Made by a program: the position numbers and the translations under genes. 64,000 bases of DNA from Clostridium collagenovorans DSM 3089 (GTDB lineage: Bacteria; Bacillota; Clostridia; Clostridiales; Clostridiaceae). Below the pieces are notes generated by a model, which worked only from the letters and a program-made list of their open reading frames with translations, was not told the DNA's origin and did no database searches. Positions 8,130 through 16,195 of this stretch are shown in pieces. Within the stretch, counting starts at the first letter, position 1, and each line of letters opens with the position of its first letter. The DNA is taken from positions 74,703 to 138,702 of the forward strand of contig NZ_FQXP01000004.1 of assembly GCF_900130005.1 (NCBI RefSeq). Direction: 5' to 3'.

Positions 8130-9827
8130 ATGAATTGTGAAGCTTTAAAAAAAGAATTAGATAAAATAGATGGTAAGAGTTATAAGGCATATAAAGGGTT
8201 AGAAGGTAAATGGGACTTCGAAAATTATGCCTTAAGTATAGATCATGTGCAAGGAGATCCCTTTGCTTCTCCTTCTAGGGTTAGAGTAATAGTAAAACAA
8301 AGTGTAGCTAAATTTCCAGAGAGAGTGTATGAAAAGAAAATAAATAATGTAGCAACTGCTGATTATTTAACAAGAGAGTTTTATTCTAATATACACAGAT
8401 ATGGAGAAAAGGTATTTGGTTCAGGTAAAAGTGGTTTAATATCCATAAGTAAGTGTCCACAAGAAATTCTTGAAAGAACTGCAATTATTATAAATAAGGA
8501 AAATATAGAAGCAAGGTTTTATGTTGGATTTCCTGCTAGAGGAAGAAGTGTTTTATCCAAGGAACTAGAGAAAATATTATTTAATATAATACCTAGTATA
8601 GTTAATAATACCTTGATATATAAAAATATAAATAGTGAAAAACTACTAAAAAGGGTAGAGTTAGTTGAGGATCAAGAATACATAAGAGAGAATCTTAATA
8701 ATAAAGGCTTAGTAGCTTTTGTAGCTAATGGTTCAATACTTCCAAGAGAGAGTGGAATTTCTAATAAGCCATTAAAGGATGGAAAAAGATTTTTATCACC
8801 TAAAGCATTAGAAGTTGAATTTAACACACCTAATAGAGGTATTATAAAAGGTATGGGTATAAAAAGTGGTATAACTCTTATAGTGGGGGGAGGATATCAC
8901 GGCAAATCAACTTTACTAAAAGCATTAGAACTAGGAGTATATAATCATATTGAGAATGATGGAAGAGAATTTGTAATAACAGACTTAAGTGCATTAAAGG
9001 TAAGGGCTGAAGATAACAGAGCAATAACTAAAACAGATATATCTTTATTTATAAACAATTTACCTAATGGAAAGAACACCATAGAGTTCTGTACTGAAAA
9101 TGCAAGTGGAAGCACATCACAGGCTGCCAATATAATAGAGGGTATAGAAAGTGGTACAAAGCTATTTTTAATTGATGAGGATACTTGTGCAACTAACTTT
9201 ATGCTTAGAGATGATTTAATGCAAAGGTTAGTTTCAAAGGAGAAGGAGCCAATAACTCCATTTATTGAAATAGTTAAGCCTCTTTATAATCAAAAACAGA
9301 TTTCAACTATAATGGTTGTAGGTAGTTCAGGAGACTTTTTTGATGTTGCAGATTGTGTAATTCAAATGGATAATTACGAAATAAAGGATGTGACAGAGGA
9401 AGCTTGTAGCTTAAAAAGAGGAGAAATCTTAAAAAGGGTAGAAGAAGGAAATATCAATATAGATATTAAGTTTAATAGAAAATTAAAAAGAGGAACCATA
9501 GAAGAAGGGTTTAAGGGAATTAAAAGCAAAACTATAGGAGTTGATACTATAGTTATAAACAAAGAAGATATAGATTTAAGAGCTGTTGAGCAAATAGTTG
9601 ATAATGAACAATTAAATAGCATAGTTTCAATAATGAAGTATGCAGAAAATAATCTTATGAATAGAAATTTAGCCTTTGAAGATATGATAGATTTTATATT
9701 AGATGAAATTAATATAAAAGGTTTATTATCTATAGATAAAACCAAAGGTGGTTTAGGTAGTTTAGCTATACCTAGAAAACAAGAAATAATGGCAACATAT
9801 AATCGATATAGAAATTTAAAGCTATAG
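8130..9827 (+). CDS. Predicted ATPase of the ABC class (ABC_ATPase family)
   Basis: The 565-residue protein resembles the ABC_ATPase family (Pfam PF09818), soluble P-loop ATPases of unknown role. An N-terminal region with ALSIDHVQGDPFASPSRVRV is followed by a Walker A motif, GGGYHGKSTLL, near residue 255. A Walker B-like FLIDEDTCATNFM lies near 350. ASGSTSQAANIIEGIESG lies between them where an ABC signature would be. There are no transmembrane segments, so it is not a transporter by itself. ATG 8130 is chosen because GTG 8118 overlaps the AAGGAG site. DUF1836 precedes it and DUF202 follows 32 bases later. Confidence 0.8.
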   Translation: MNCEALKKELDKIDGKSYKAYKGLEGKWDFENYALSIDHVQGDPFASPSRVRVIVKQSVAKFPERVYEKKINNVATADYLTREFYSNIHRYGEKVFGSGKSGLISISKCPQEILERTAIIINKENIEARFYVGFPARGRSVLSKELEKILFNIIPSIVNNTLIYKNINSEKLLKRVELVEDQEYIRENLNNKGLVAFVANGSILPRESGISNKPLKDGKRFLSPKALEVEFNTPNRGIIKGMGIKSGITLIVGGGYHGKSTLLKALELGVYNHIENDGREFVITDLSALKVRAEDNRAITKTDISLFINNLPNGKNTIEFCTENASGSTSQAANIIEGIESGTKLFLIDEDTCATNFMLRDDLMQRLVSKEKEPITPFIEIVKPLYNQKQISTIMVVGSSGDFFDVADCVIQMDNYEIKDVTEEACSLKRGEILKRVEEGNINIDIKFNRKLKRGTIEEGFKGIKSKTIGVDTIVINKEDIDLRAVEQIVDNEQLNSIVSIMKYAENNLMNRNLAFEDMIDFILDEINIKGLLSIDKTKGGLGSLAIPRKQEIMATYNRYRNLKL

Positions 9828-9859
9828 TATATTTTTATGCATGAAGAGGGTGGGTTAAA

Positions 9860-10156
9860 ATGAAGTATGATAGCTATAAAAACAATCCAGAAAAGATTAT
9901 TTTAAGGGATAGCTTAGCTATTGATAGAACAAAGTTAGCCAATGAAAGAACTTATTTATCATATATGAGAACAGTAGTAAGTTTTAGTGTTGCAGCAATA
10001 ACTTTACTTAAACTTCTAGGGGGAATAGAAGGAGTTATAGTTGCAATAATATTAGTGATATCAGCTGTATATTTTTACATTAGAGGAAGCAAACTATACA
10101 AAGAAGTAAGTGAAAATCTAGACTTTGTATGTAAGGATGATAAAGAAGAAAATTAA
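9860..10156 (+). CDS. DUF202 family membrane protein
   Basis: The 98-residue protein matches DUF202 (YidH-like). It has the family signature LAIDRTKLANERTYLSYMRT at residues 19-38, which holds conserved charged residues before the first helix. Two hydrophobic helices follow (about 43-60 and 63-81). The function of the family is unknown. It is the last gene of the apparent DUF1836–ATPase–DUF202 unit. Confidence 0.8.
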   Translation: MKYDSYKNNPEKIILRDSLAIDRTKLANERTYLSYMRTVVSFSVAAITLLKLLGGIEGVIVAIILVISAVYFYIRGSKLYKEVSENLDFVCKDDKEEN

Positions 10157-10352
10157 AAAATTTATAATTGAGAAAAGTGTTGTTATCAGTGATATAAGGT
10201 TTTTAATACTTCAGATATACTATATGAACAAGGGATATTTAAAGAATAGAGAGTTAAAAATAAAAATAATTAATTCTTTAAATGATAAGATTGAATGAAA
10301 AATTTAAAAAGATGTAATTATAAGCAAAATTAATTTATAAATAAATATGAAG

Positions 10353-10460
10353 GAAAGTGGGCAAAGCAACTTAAAATTCTTCAATTATAATATTCAGTTT
10401 GAGAAAGGCAACTGAGTTTATGGTGATGGAGTATGAGTTTTGTCCACTTTTATATTTTTT
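10353..10460 (+). ncRNA. Candidate structured RNA or long terminator
   Basis: A 12-13-bp outer stem (AAAGTGGGCAAA at 10354-10365 with TTTGTCCACTTT at 10439-10450) encloses about 70 bases and is followed by a T-rich tail ending at 10460. Inside is a second 7-bp hairpin (10393-10399 with 10410-10416). The element may simply end transcription from the DUF202 unit 200 bases upstream, or be an attenuator or small RNA ahead of the iron-transport genes. It does not match a riboswitch class I can recognise. The bases 10157-10352 show no gene or clear signal. Confidence 0.35.
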
Positions 10461-10573
10461 GAAAAATAATAATTAACAAGTATTTTGTAATTGATGATAT
10501 ATCAATAAAAGTTTAGTGAAAATAAAGAAAATATAAAAAACAAGTATTAATCAATAATTATTACAAATTAATC

Positions 10574-10602
10574 TTGACGAAAAAAGTAGGATATGATAAA
10601 TT
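10574..10602 (+). promoter_or_regulatory. Promoter of the iron ABC transporter operon
   Basis: TTGACG at 10574-10579 is followed after 17 bases by TAAATT at 10597-10602; nearby TATGAT and TATAAA hexamers are alternative -10 elements. The Fur-box-like sequence begins seven bases later. Confidence 0.55.
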
Positions 10603-10608
10603 ATAAAT

Positions 10609-10627
10609 GAAAATGATAATAGTTATC
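10609..10627. promoter_or_regulatory. Fur box
   Basis: The 19-bp sequence GAAAATGATAATAGTTATC matches the classical Fur consensus GATAATGATAATCATTATC at 16 positions. It lies just downstream of the -10 region of the iron transporter promoter, where iron-loaded Fur would block transcription. Confidence 0.8.
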
Positions 10628-10684
10628 ACTGAAACAAAAATACAGAAGAATAAATTAATAAATACAAAGTGGAGGAAAAGAAAA

Positions 10685-11743
10685 ATGAAGAGTAAGAAAA
10701 TAGTATCAATGCTTATGGCTACAGTTTTATCAGTTGGTTTATTAGCGGGGTGTACAAGCAATAAATCAGATGCAAAGGATAATGGTGAAAGTAAGATATT
10801 AAATTTATATACAAGTAGACATTATGAAACTGATGATAAATTATATGAAGAGTTTACAAAAGAAACAGGAATTAAGATTAATGTGGTTGAAGGAAATCCT
10901 GATGAACTACTTGAAAGATTAGAAAGAGAAGGTGCGGACACTGAAGCAGATTTATTTATAACAGCTGATGCTGGAAGGTTAGATGCTGCTAAGAAAAAGG
11001 ATTTACTTCAATCTGTAAGCTCAGAAACTTTAAATAGAAACATACCAGAAAATTTAAGAGATAAAGATGATCAATGGTTTGGATTAGCTGTTAGAGCTAG
11101 AGTTTTAGTTTATGATAAGGAAAGAGTAAAAGCAGAAGAATTATCTACTTATGAAGCTTTAACTGAAGAAAAGTGGAAAGGCAAAATTCTAACAAGATCT
11201 TCAGGAAATATATATAATCAATCTTTATTAGCATCCTTTATTGCTATTAATGGAGAAGAAGAAGCAGAAAAATGGGCTAAGGGATTAGTTAATAATTTTG
11301 CTAGAGATCCAAAGGGTAGTGACAGAGATCAAGCTAAGGCAGTAGTAGCTGGTGAGGGAGATGTTGCTATAATGAATACTTACTATGTAGGTAAGTTATT
11401 AAATTCATCAGATCCAGAGGAAGTAAAAGTTGGAGAGAAGGTAGGAGTTTTCTTCCCTAATCAAGAAACAACAGGTACACATATAAATGTTAGTGCAATC
11501 GGACTAACTAAAAATAGTAAAAATAAAGATAATGCTATTAAGTTTATGGAGTTCTTATCTTCAGATTTTGCACAAAAACAATTTGCGCAGACAAACTTTG
11601 AATATCCAGCAAATCCTAAGGTTGAAGCATCAGAGTTATTAAAATCTTGGGGAGAGTTCAAAGCTCAAGAAATTAATTTATCTTTATTAGGAGAGTATAA
11701 TTCAAAAGCTGTTGAAATAATGAATAAAGTAGGCTGGAAGTAA
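10685..11743 (+). CDS. Iron(III) ABC transporter substrate-binding lipoprotein
   Basis: The 352-residue protein is a periplasmic-binding-type lipoprotein of the ferric iron (FbpA/FutA-like) family. Its signal peptide ends in the lipobox LLAGC, with Cys23 lipidated, so it is tethered to the outside of the membrane. LNLYTSRHYETDDKLYEEFTKETG opens the mature domain as in FutA proteins, and NTYYVGKLL carries the paired tyrosines that commonly bind Fe(III) in this family. A start at 10607 would place 26 non-signal residues before the signal peptide; the ATG at 10685, nine bases after GGAGG, is preferred. It is the first gene of a Fur-controlled operon with permease and ATPase genes. Confidence 0.9.
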   Translation: MKSKKIVSMLMATVLSVGLLAGCTSNKSDAKDNGESKILNLYTSRHYETDDKLYEEFTKETGIKINVVEGNPDELLERLEREGADTEADLFITADAGRLDAAKKKDLLQSVSSETLNRNIPENLRDKDDQWFGLAVRARVLVYDKERVKAEELSTYEALTEEKWKGKILTRSSGNIYNQSLLASFIAINGEEEAEKWAKGLVNNFARDPKGSDRDQAKAVVAGEGDVAIMNTYYVGKLLNSSDPEEVKVGEKVGVFFPNQETTGTHINVSAIGLTKNSKNKDNAIKFMEFLSSDFAQKQFAQTNFEYPANPKVEASELLKSWGEFKAQEINLSLLGEYNSKAVEIMNKVGWK

Positions 11744-11771
11744 AAAATAAAGGAGTAGGCAGGAGAAACTG

Positions 11772-13418
11772 ATGATAAATAAATTTACGAGAAGCTTAAA
11801 GAAAAATATGAATTTATGGTCTATTTTAAGTGTAGTGGTAGTAGTGTTAGTTTTAATGCCTACTTTAGATATAGTGCTTAATATATTCACTAAGCCTAAT
11901 GATAATTGGTACCATATAAAAGAGTTTCTACTAAAAGAGTACACAATTAATTCACTTAAAATAGCAATCTTCACAGGAATATTTACCCTTATAATTGGAG
12001 TTGTATTAGCTTGGATTATAAGTATGTATGACTTCCCACTAAGAAAATTTTTTAGTTGGGCATTGATTTTACCAATGGCAATACCAGCATATATAGGAGC
12101 ATACACTTATGCTGGTATGCTTAGTTATACAGGAGTTATCCAAAAGACTCTAAGAAGCGCCTTTGATTTACAGTTAAATCAAAAGTACTTTAATATAATG
12201 TCTATGAATGGTGTAATATTCATATTTACCTTATTCTTATTCCCATACATATATATTATAACTAAGGCATTTTTAGAAAATCAAAGTTCAGCACTTATTG
12301 AAAATGCTAGAATACTTGGACATAAACCAAGCTCTATATTTTTTAAGGTTATAATTCCAGTTTCACGTGGTGCTATTGTGGGTGGACTAAGTCTTGTGAT
12401 ACTAGAAGTATTTAGTGATTATGGAGTTGTTAATTATTATGGTGTAAGCACATTTACAACAGCCATATTTAAAACTTGGTTTGGTATGGGTGATATAAAC
12501 ACTGCTGTAAGGCTTGCGGCAATATTAATGATTTTTGTTGTAGCGTTAATGGTGGGAGAAAATAAATTAAGAGGAAGAAAAAGATTTGCATTTACTACAA
12601 GTAAAATAAGAACTTTGAAAAGAGAAAAGTTAACAGGACTTAAAGCTGCTATGGCATTTTTAAGTTGCTTTATAGTATTTGCTATTGCGTTTATTATTCC
12701 AGTAGCTCAACTTATTCAATGGGCATTTATGAGTTATGACAGGGTTCTAAATCATAATTTTGTAGAGTTGTTAAAGAATACTGTTATGGTGGCTTCAATA
12801 ACTACTTCAATTATAATTTTCTTTGCAATAATTGTGGCTAACTTTTGTAGAATTAATAAATCTAAAGTAAGTAAAGCTTTTGCTAAAATAGTTACCTTAG
12901 GATATTCCATACCAGGAGCTATTATAGCTATTGCTGTTATAGTGTTTTTCATATCTATAGATAGGGCTTTAGGTGGAGTTTATAACCTTATGGGAATAAA
13001 CAGTAAGACTTTAGTTTTAAGCAGCTCCGTTATTATATTAATATTTGCTTACGTAATTAGATTTTTAGCTGTTGGATTTAACAATGTAGAATCTGGTTTT
13101 CAAAAGGTTGGGACAAGTTATTTCGAAGCATCTAGAATGCTAGGAATGAATGTAACTAAAACTTTCTTTAAAGTTGATGTAAAAATGATAAAGGGTGCGA
13201 TTTTAAGTGGAGCAATTTTGACCTTTGTGGATGTAGTAAAGGAATTACCTTTAACAATGACTTTAAAACCCTTTAACTTTGAGACGTTAGCAACTCAAAC
13301 ATATAAATTTGCAAGTGATGAGAGATTACAAGAGGCAGCAATTCCAGCTTTAATAATAATAGGGTTAAGTATTATATCTATTTATATATTTCATAAAATT
13401 AGTGAAAAGAGGGGGTAG
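11772..13418 (+). CDS. Iron(III) ABC transporter permease (two fused halves)
   Basis: The 548-residue membrane protein has about twelve helices arranged as two homologous permease halves, as in FbpB/FutB-type iron transporters. Each half has a cytoplasmic EAA-like loop for contact with the ATPase: ENARILGHKPSSIFFKVIIP in the first half and EASRMLGMNVTKTFFKVDVK in the second. It would move the iron released by the lipoprotein across the membrane. The ATG follows AGGAG by six bases, 28 bases after the lipoprotein stop; the ATPase gene starts five bases after its own stop. Confidence 0.9.
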   Translation: MINKFTRSLKKNMNLWSILSVVVVVLVLMPTLDIVLNIFTKPNDNWYHIKEFLLKEYTINSLKIAIFTGIFTLIIGVVLAWIISMYDFPLRKFFSWALILPMAIPAYIGAYTYAGMLSYTGVIQKTLRSAFDLQLNQKYFNIMSMNGVIFIFTLFLFPYIYIITKAFLENQSSALIENARILGHKPSSIFFKVIIPVSRGAIVGGLSLVILEVFSDYGVVNYYGVSTFTTAIFKTWFGMGDINTAVRLAAILMIFVVALMVGENKLRGRKRFAFTTSKIRTLKREKLTGLKAAMAFLSCFIVFAIAFIIPVAQLIQWAFMSYDRVLNHNFVELLKNTVMVASITTSIIIFFAIIVANFCRINKSKVSKAFAKIVTLGYSIPGAIIAIAVIVFFISIDRALGGVYNLMGINSKTLVLSSSVIILIFAYVIRFLAVGFNNVESGFQKVGTSYFEASRMLGMNVTKTFFKVDVKMIKGAILSGAILTFVDVVKELPLTMTLKPFNFETLATQTYKFASDERLQEAAIPALIIIGLSIISIYIFHKISEKRG

Positions 13419-13423
13419 AGGAA

Positions 13424-14056
13424 ATGCAGGTTCAAGTTAAAAACTTAGATTTTAAGTATGATAATTCAAAGGATCTAGTAATAAAAAATTTTTCTTTGGA
13501 TATTGATAAAGGAGAAATAGTAGCTATATTAGGTCCAAGTGGATGTGGAAAAAGTACTATTCTTAGGTTAATTGCTGGATTAGAAGAGCCTAGTGCTGGT
13601 GAGATTACTATAAATAACAAAATAGTAGTTAATGATAAGCTATTTCTAAATCCAGAAGAAAGAGGAGTAGGAATGGTATTTCAAGATTATGCACTATTTC
13701 CTCATTTAACGGTTTATGAAAATATAAGATTTGGATTACATAAATTGAGCAAAGAAGAACAAAAATCAAAGGTAAATGAAGTTTTAAAGTTAGTTAATTT
13801 AGAAGAATTTACAAATAGATATCCATATGAATTATCAGGTGGACAACAGCAAAGGGTAGCATTAGCTAGAGCATTAGCTCCAAAACCGTCGGTGTTACTT
13901 ATGGATGAGCCCTTTAGCAATTTAGATAGCCATTTAAGAAGCAAAATAAGAATAGAATTAAAAGAGATAATAGAAAAGTCTAATACAACATGTATTTTTG
14001 TAACTCATGATATAGAAGATGTAAAGGCTATTAGTAGTAGGGTTATATCAGTATAG
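13424..14056 (+). CDS. Iron(III) ABC transporter ATP-binding protein, short form
   Basis: The 210-residue protein has a full nucleotide-binding core: Walker A GPSGCGKST at 37-45, Q-loop FQDYALFPHLTVYEN, signature LSGGQQQRVALARAL, Walker B LLMDEPFSNLD and H-loop VTHD. It would energise the adjacent permease. FbpC-like ATPases usually have about 340-350 residues, with a C-terminal TOBE domain. This protein stops about 15 residues after the H-loop, so the regulatory domain and the last strand region are absent. No continuation in another frame is visible before the lysozyme gene. Confidence 0.88.
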   Translation: MQVQVKNLDFKYDNSKDLVIKNFSLDIDKGEIVAILGPSGCGKSTILRLIAGLEEPSAGEITINNKIVVNDKLFLNPEERGVGMVFQDYALFPHLTVYENIRFGLHKLSKEEQKSKVNEVLKLVNLEEFTNRYPYELSGGQQQRVALARALAPKPSVLLMDEPFSNLDSHLRSKIRIELKEIIEKSNTTCIFVTHDIEDVKAISSRVISV

Positions 14057-14203
14057 GATTCAACAACTATATTTTAAATAAAATGTAAAATGATCAGATA
14101 ATCATTTGAATATGTAAAATAAAAGTTGAGAAATGTATATTTGTACACTTTTATAAAGAACAAGCATATTATATATAAGAAGTATGTTTTGGAGGTGATT
14201 ATC

Positions 14204-15352
14204 ATACAATCATTAGATGAAGGAAAATATAGTGGAATTGATGTTTCAAATTGGCAAGGATCTATTGATTTTAGTCAAGTTAAAAATAGTGGAGTGCAAG
14301 TTGTTTATATGAAGGCAACAGAAGGAAACTATTATACAGATACAAGTTTAAATAGAAATTATTCTGGTGCTAAAGTTAATGGTTTATTAGTTGGGTTTTA
14401 CCACTTTTTTAGAGCTAATATAGACCCTAAAGAACAAGCAAAATACTTTATTAATAGTATATCAGGAAGAACACCTGATTGCAGATTAGCATTAGATATA
14501 GAGACTACACAAGGATATGGCCCAGATGAATTAACAAGTAGATGTATAGACTTCTTAGAGGAAGTGAAAAGATTATCAGGCTTAGATGTTGTAGTATACA
14601 CTTATACAAGCTTTGCAAAGAGTAATTTAACATCATCAATATCTCAATATCCATTATGGATAGCTCATTATGGAGTAACTACTCCAGGGTATAATGGAGT
14701 ATGGGATAGTTGGATAGGTTTCCAATACTCTGATAGTGGAAGTATATCTGGGGTAAATGGAAAGTGTGATTTAGATAAATTTATGGAAGAAATACTTTTA
14801 TCATGCACCGAAACCATACCTGGTAGTAGACCAAGTGAAACTGAATCATCTAATTCAAACAATGGAACTTATACTGTACAAGCTGGAGATACCTTAAGTG
14901 GAATAGCGCAGAAATACGGAACAACATGGCAAAGCTTAGCACAGCTAAACAATATAAGTAATCCAAATGTAATATATCCAGGAGAAGTATTAAAAGTAAG
15001 TGGTGGAAGTTCTAATAGTAATTCAACTGCAGTAGGTGGAACCTATACAGTACAAACAGGAGATACTTTGAGTGGAATAGCACAGAAGTATGGGACAACA
15101 TGGCAAAATCTAGCACAGTTAAATAATATAAGTGATCCAAATGTAATATATCCAGGAGAAGTGTTAAAAATAAGTGGTGGAAGCTCTAATAGTGGTTCAA
15201 CTGCAGCAGGTGAAACCTATACAGTACAAGCAGGAGATACTTTAAGTGGAATAGCACAAAAATATGGAACCACATGGCAAAAACTAGCGCAGATAAATAA
15301 TATAAGTAATCCAAATGTAATATATCCTGGACAAGTTTTAAAGATTAATTAA
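14204..15352 (+). CDS. GH25 lysozyme with three C-terminal LysM repeats
   Basis: This is a muramidase-type cell-wall hydrolase. Residues 1-205 or so form a GH25 domain, with GIDVSNWQG near the N-terminus, YMKATEG, GFYHFF, LALDIETT (catalytic acid region) and WIAHYGV. After a Ser/Asn-rich linker come three nearly identical LysM modules at about 221-265, 279-323 and 337-381 that should bind peptidoglycan. No signal peptide is seen, as in many autolytic or phage-type lysins. No ATG, GTG or TTG stands at a good distance from the strong GGAGGTGAT site (14191-14199). The codon eight bases after GGAGG is ATA (14204), where homologues are expected to start; GTG at 14195 overlaps the site. Start uncertain. 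Confidence 0.8.
   Translation: MQSLDEGKYSGIDVSNWQGSIDFSQVKNSGVQVVYMKATEGNYYTDTSLNRNYSGAKVNGLLVGFYHFFRANIDPKEQAKYFINSISGRTPDCRLALDIETTQGYGPDELTSRCIDFLEEVKRLSGLDVVVYTYTSFAKSNLTSSISQYPLWIAHYGVTTPGYNGVWDSWIGFQYSDSGSISGVNGKCDLDKFMEEILLSCTETIPGSRPSETESSNSNNGTYTVQAGDTLSGIAQKYGTTWQSLAQLNNISNPNVIYPGEVLKVSGGSSNSNSTAVGGTYTVQTGDTLSGIAQKYGTTWQNLAQLNNISDPNVIYPGEVLKISGGSSNSGSTAAGETYTVQAGDTLSGIAQKYGTTWQKLAQINNISNPNVIYPGQVLKIN
14865..15346 (+). repeat. Three tandem LysM-coding repeats
   Basis: Three DNA repeats of about 174 bases begin at roughly 14865, 15042 and 15216. Each encodes a LysM module (TYTVQAGDTLSGIAQKYG) plus a Gly/Ser/Asn linker. The high DNA identity suggests recent duplication or ongoing recombination. 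Confidence 0.85.
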
Positions 15353-15383
15353 ATTGTTTAGAAGTTAAAGTTAGTTACTAATT

Positions 15384-15421
15384 AATAAAGAAGAATCATT
15401 TAAGTTAAGATTTTCTTTATT
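15384..15421 (+). terminator. Terminator-like hairpin after the lysozyme gene
   Basis: An imperfect stem (AATAAAGAAGAATC at 15384-15397 with GATTTTCTTTATT at 15409-15421, one bulge) lies 32 bases after the lysozyme stop. Its T-tract is weak. Confidence 0.45.
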
Positions 15422-15456
15422 ATATTTAGATAAAATACAATGAAGATTTAAGTTAT

Positions 15457-15503
15457 AAGGGTAGATTTAAAGAAATAATAACTTCTTTAAATCTATCCTT
15501 TTT
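15457..15503 (+). terminator. Intrinsic terminator
   Basis: A perfect 18-bp stem (15457-15474 with 15483-15500, beginning AAGGGTAGATTT) has an 8-base loop and ends in a run of T residues. It is the stronger of the two hairpins after the lysozyme gene. Confidence 0.85.
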
Positions 15504-15599
15504 ATTAGGAAAAAATAACAATTAAATAGTGAAAAAATATAATCTAATTAATTAAATTATAGAACCATAGGAACTTTTATTTAACTCATGAGAAAAGAA

Positions 15600-15628
15600 T
15601 TGAAAGGCAAGAGAATTATGGTTATAAT
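15600..15628 (+). promoter_or_regulatory. Strong sigma-A promoter of ppnP
   Basis: TTGAAA at 15600-15605 and a perfect TATAAT at 15623-15628 are separated by exactly 17 bases. The predicted leader before the PpnP start is about 25 bases. Confidence 0.8.
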
Positions 15629-15658
15629 AACCTTATCAAACTTACTAGGGGGATAAAA

Positions 15659-15976
15659 ATGAGTGAATTTAAAAATGCTACAGTAGTAAAAAAGGCTAAT
15701 GTTTATTTTGATGGAAAGGTAACTAGTAGAACAGTTATACTTGAGGATGGGGAAAGAAAAACTCTAGGTATAATGTTACAAGGAGAATACGAATTTGCTA
15801 CAGGAGCTAAGGAACTTATGGAAGTTTTAGGAGGTTCTTTAGATGTTAGGTTACCAGGAACAGACTCTTATGTTACATATAAAGAAGGAGAAAGTTTCGA
15901 AGTACCTGCAAATTCTAAATTTCAATTAATTGTAAAAGAAGTTGCAGATTACTGCTGTTCTTATATAAATGAGTAA
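15659..15976 (+). CDS. ppnP: Pyrimidine/purine nucleoside phosphorylase PpnP
   Basis: The 105-residue protein is a small cupin of the PpnP family (formerly DUF1255). Members split nucleosides with phosphate into base and ribose-1-phosphate. Family features are the N-terminal FKNATVVKKANVYFDGKVTSRTV, the central MLQGEYEFATGAKELMEVLGG and the C-terminal FEVPANSKFQLIV of the beta barrel. The length is close to E. coli PpnP. The ATG follows AGGGGG by six bases. It has its own promoter and terminator and so forms a single-gene unit. Confidence 0.9.
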   Translation: MSEFKNATVVKKANVYFDGKVTSRTVILEDGERKTLGIMLQGEYEFATGAKELMEVLGGSLDVRLPGTDSYVTYKEGESFEVPANSKFQLIVKEVADYCCSYINE

Positions 15977-16005
15977 TAAATATTTAATAGTTTAGTTATA
16001 AAAAT

Positions 16006-16060
16006 AAGACATGACTTTTAGTTAAATATGCTGAGGGGTCATGTTTTATTTTATTTTTAT
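16006..16060 (+). terminator. Intrinsic terminator after ppnP
   Basis: A 16-bp stem with several G-U pairs (AAGACATGAC at 16006-16015 pairing with GTCATGTTTT at 16037-16046, plus inner pairs) is followed by a T-rich tail. Confidence 0.8.
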
Positions 16061-16137
16061 TAAGAAGTGTAGAAAAGAAAATTATAGAATTTATTTGTTA
16101 TAAAAAGTATATTTGTATATAATATACTTGCATTATT

Positions 16138-16146
16138 TGGTATAAT
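16138..16146 (+). promoter_or_regulatory. Extended -10 promoter of the proline-rich protein gene
   Basis: TGGTATAAT at 16138-16146 is a perfect extended -10 element, 50 bases before the start codon. No good -35 hexamer is found at 17 bases, which is typical of extended -10 promoters. Confidence 0.55.
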
Positions 16147-16195
16147 GTAAGAAAGAAAATTAAGAATATCTTATAATAAGGGAGAGAAATTACAT

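Noticed and set aside
10347..10415. 22-codon ATG frame inside the structured element before the iron operon
   Set aside because: There is no ribosome binding site, and the frame covers the hairpin arms, so the RNA structure explains the sequence better.
10607..10684. Extended N-terminus of the iron-binding lipoprotein
   Set aside because: It would put 26 polar residues before a clear signal peptide and overlaps the Fur box; the ATG at 10685 has a proper binding site.
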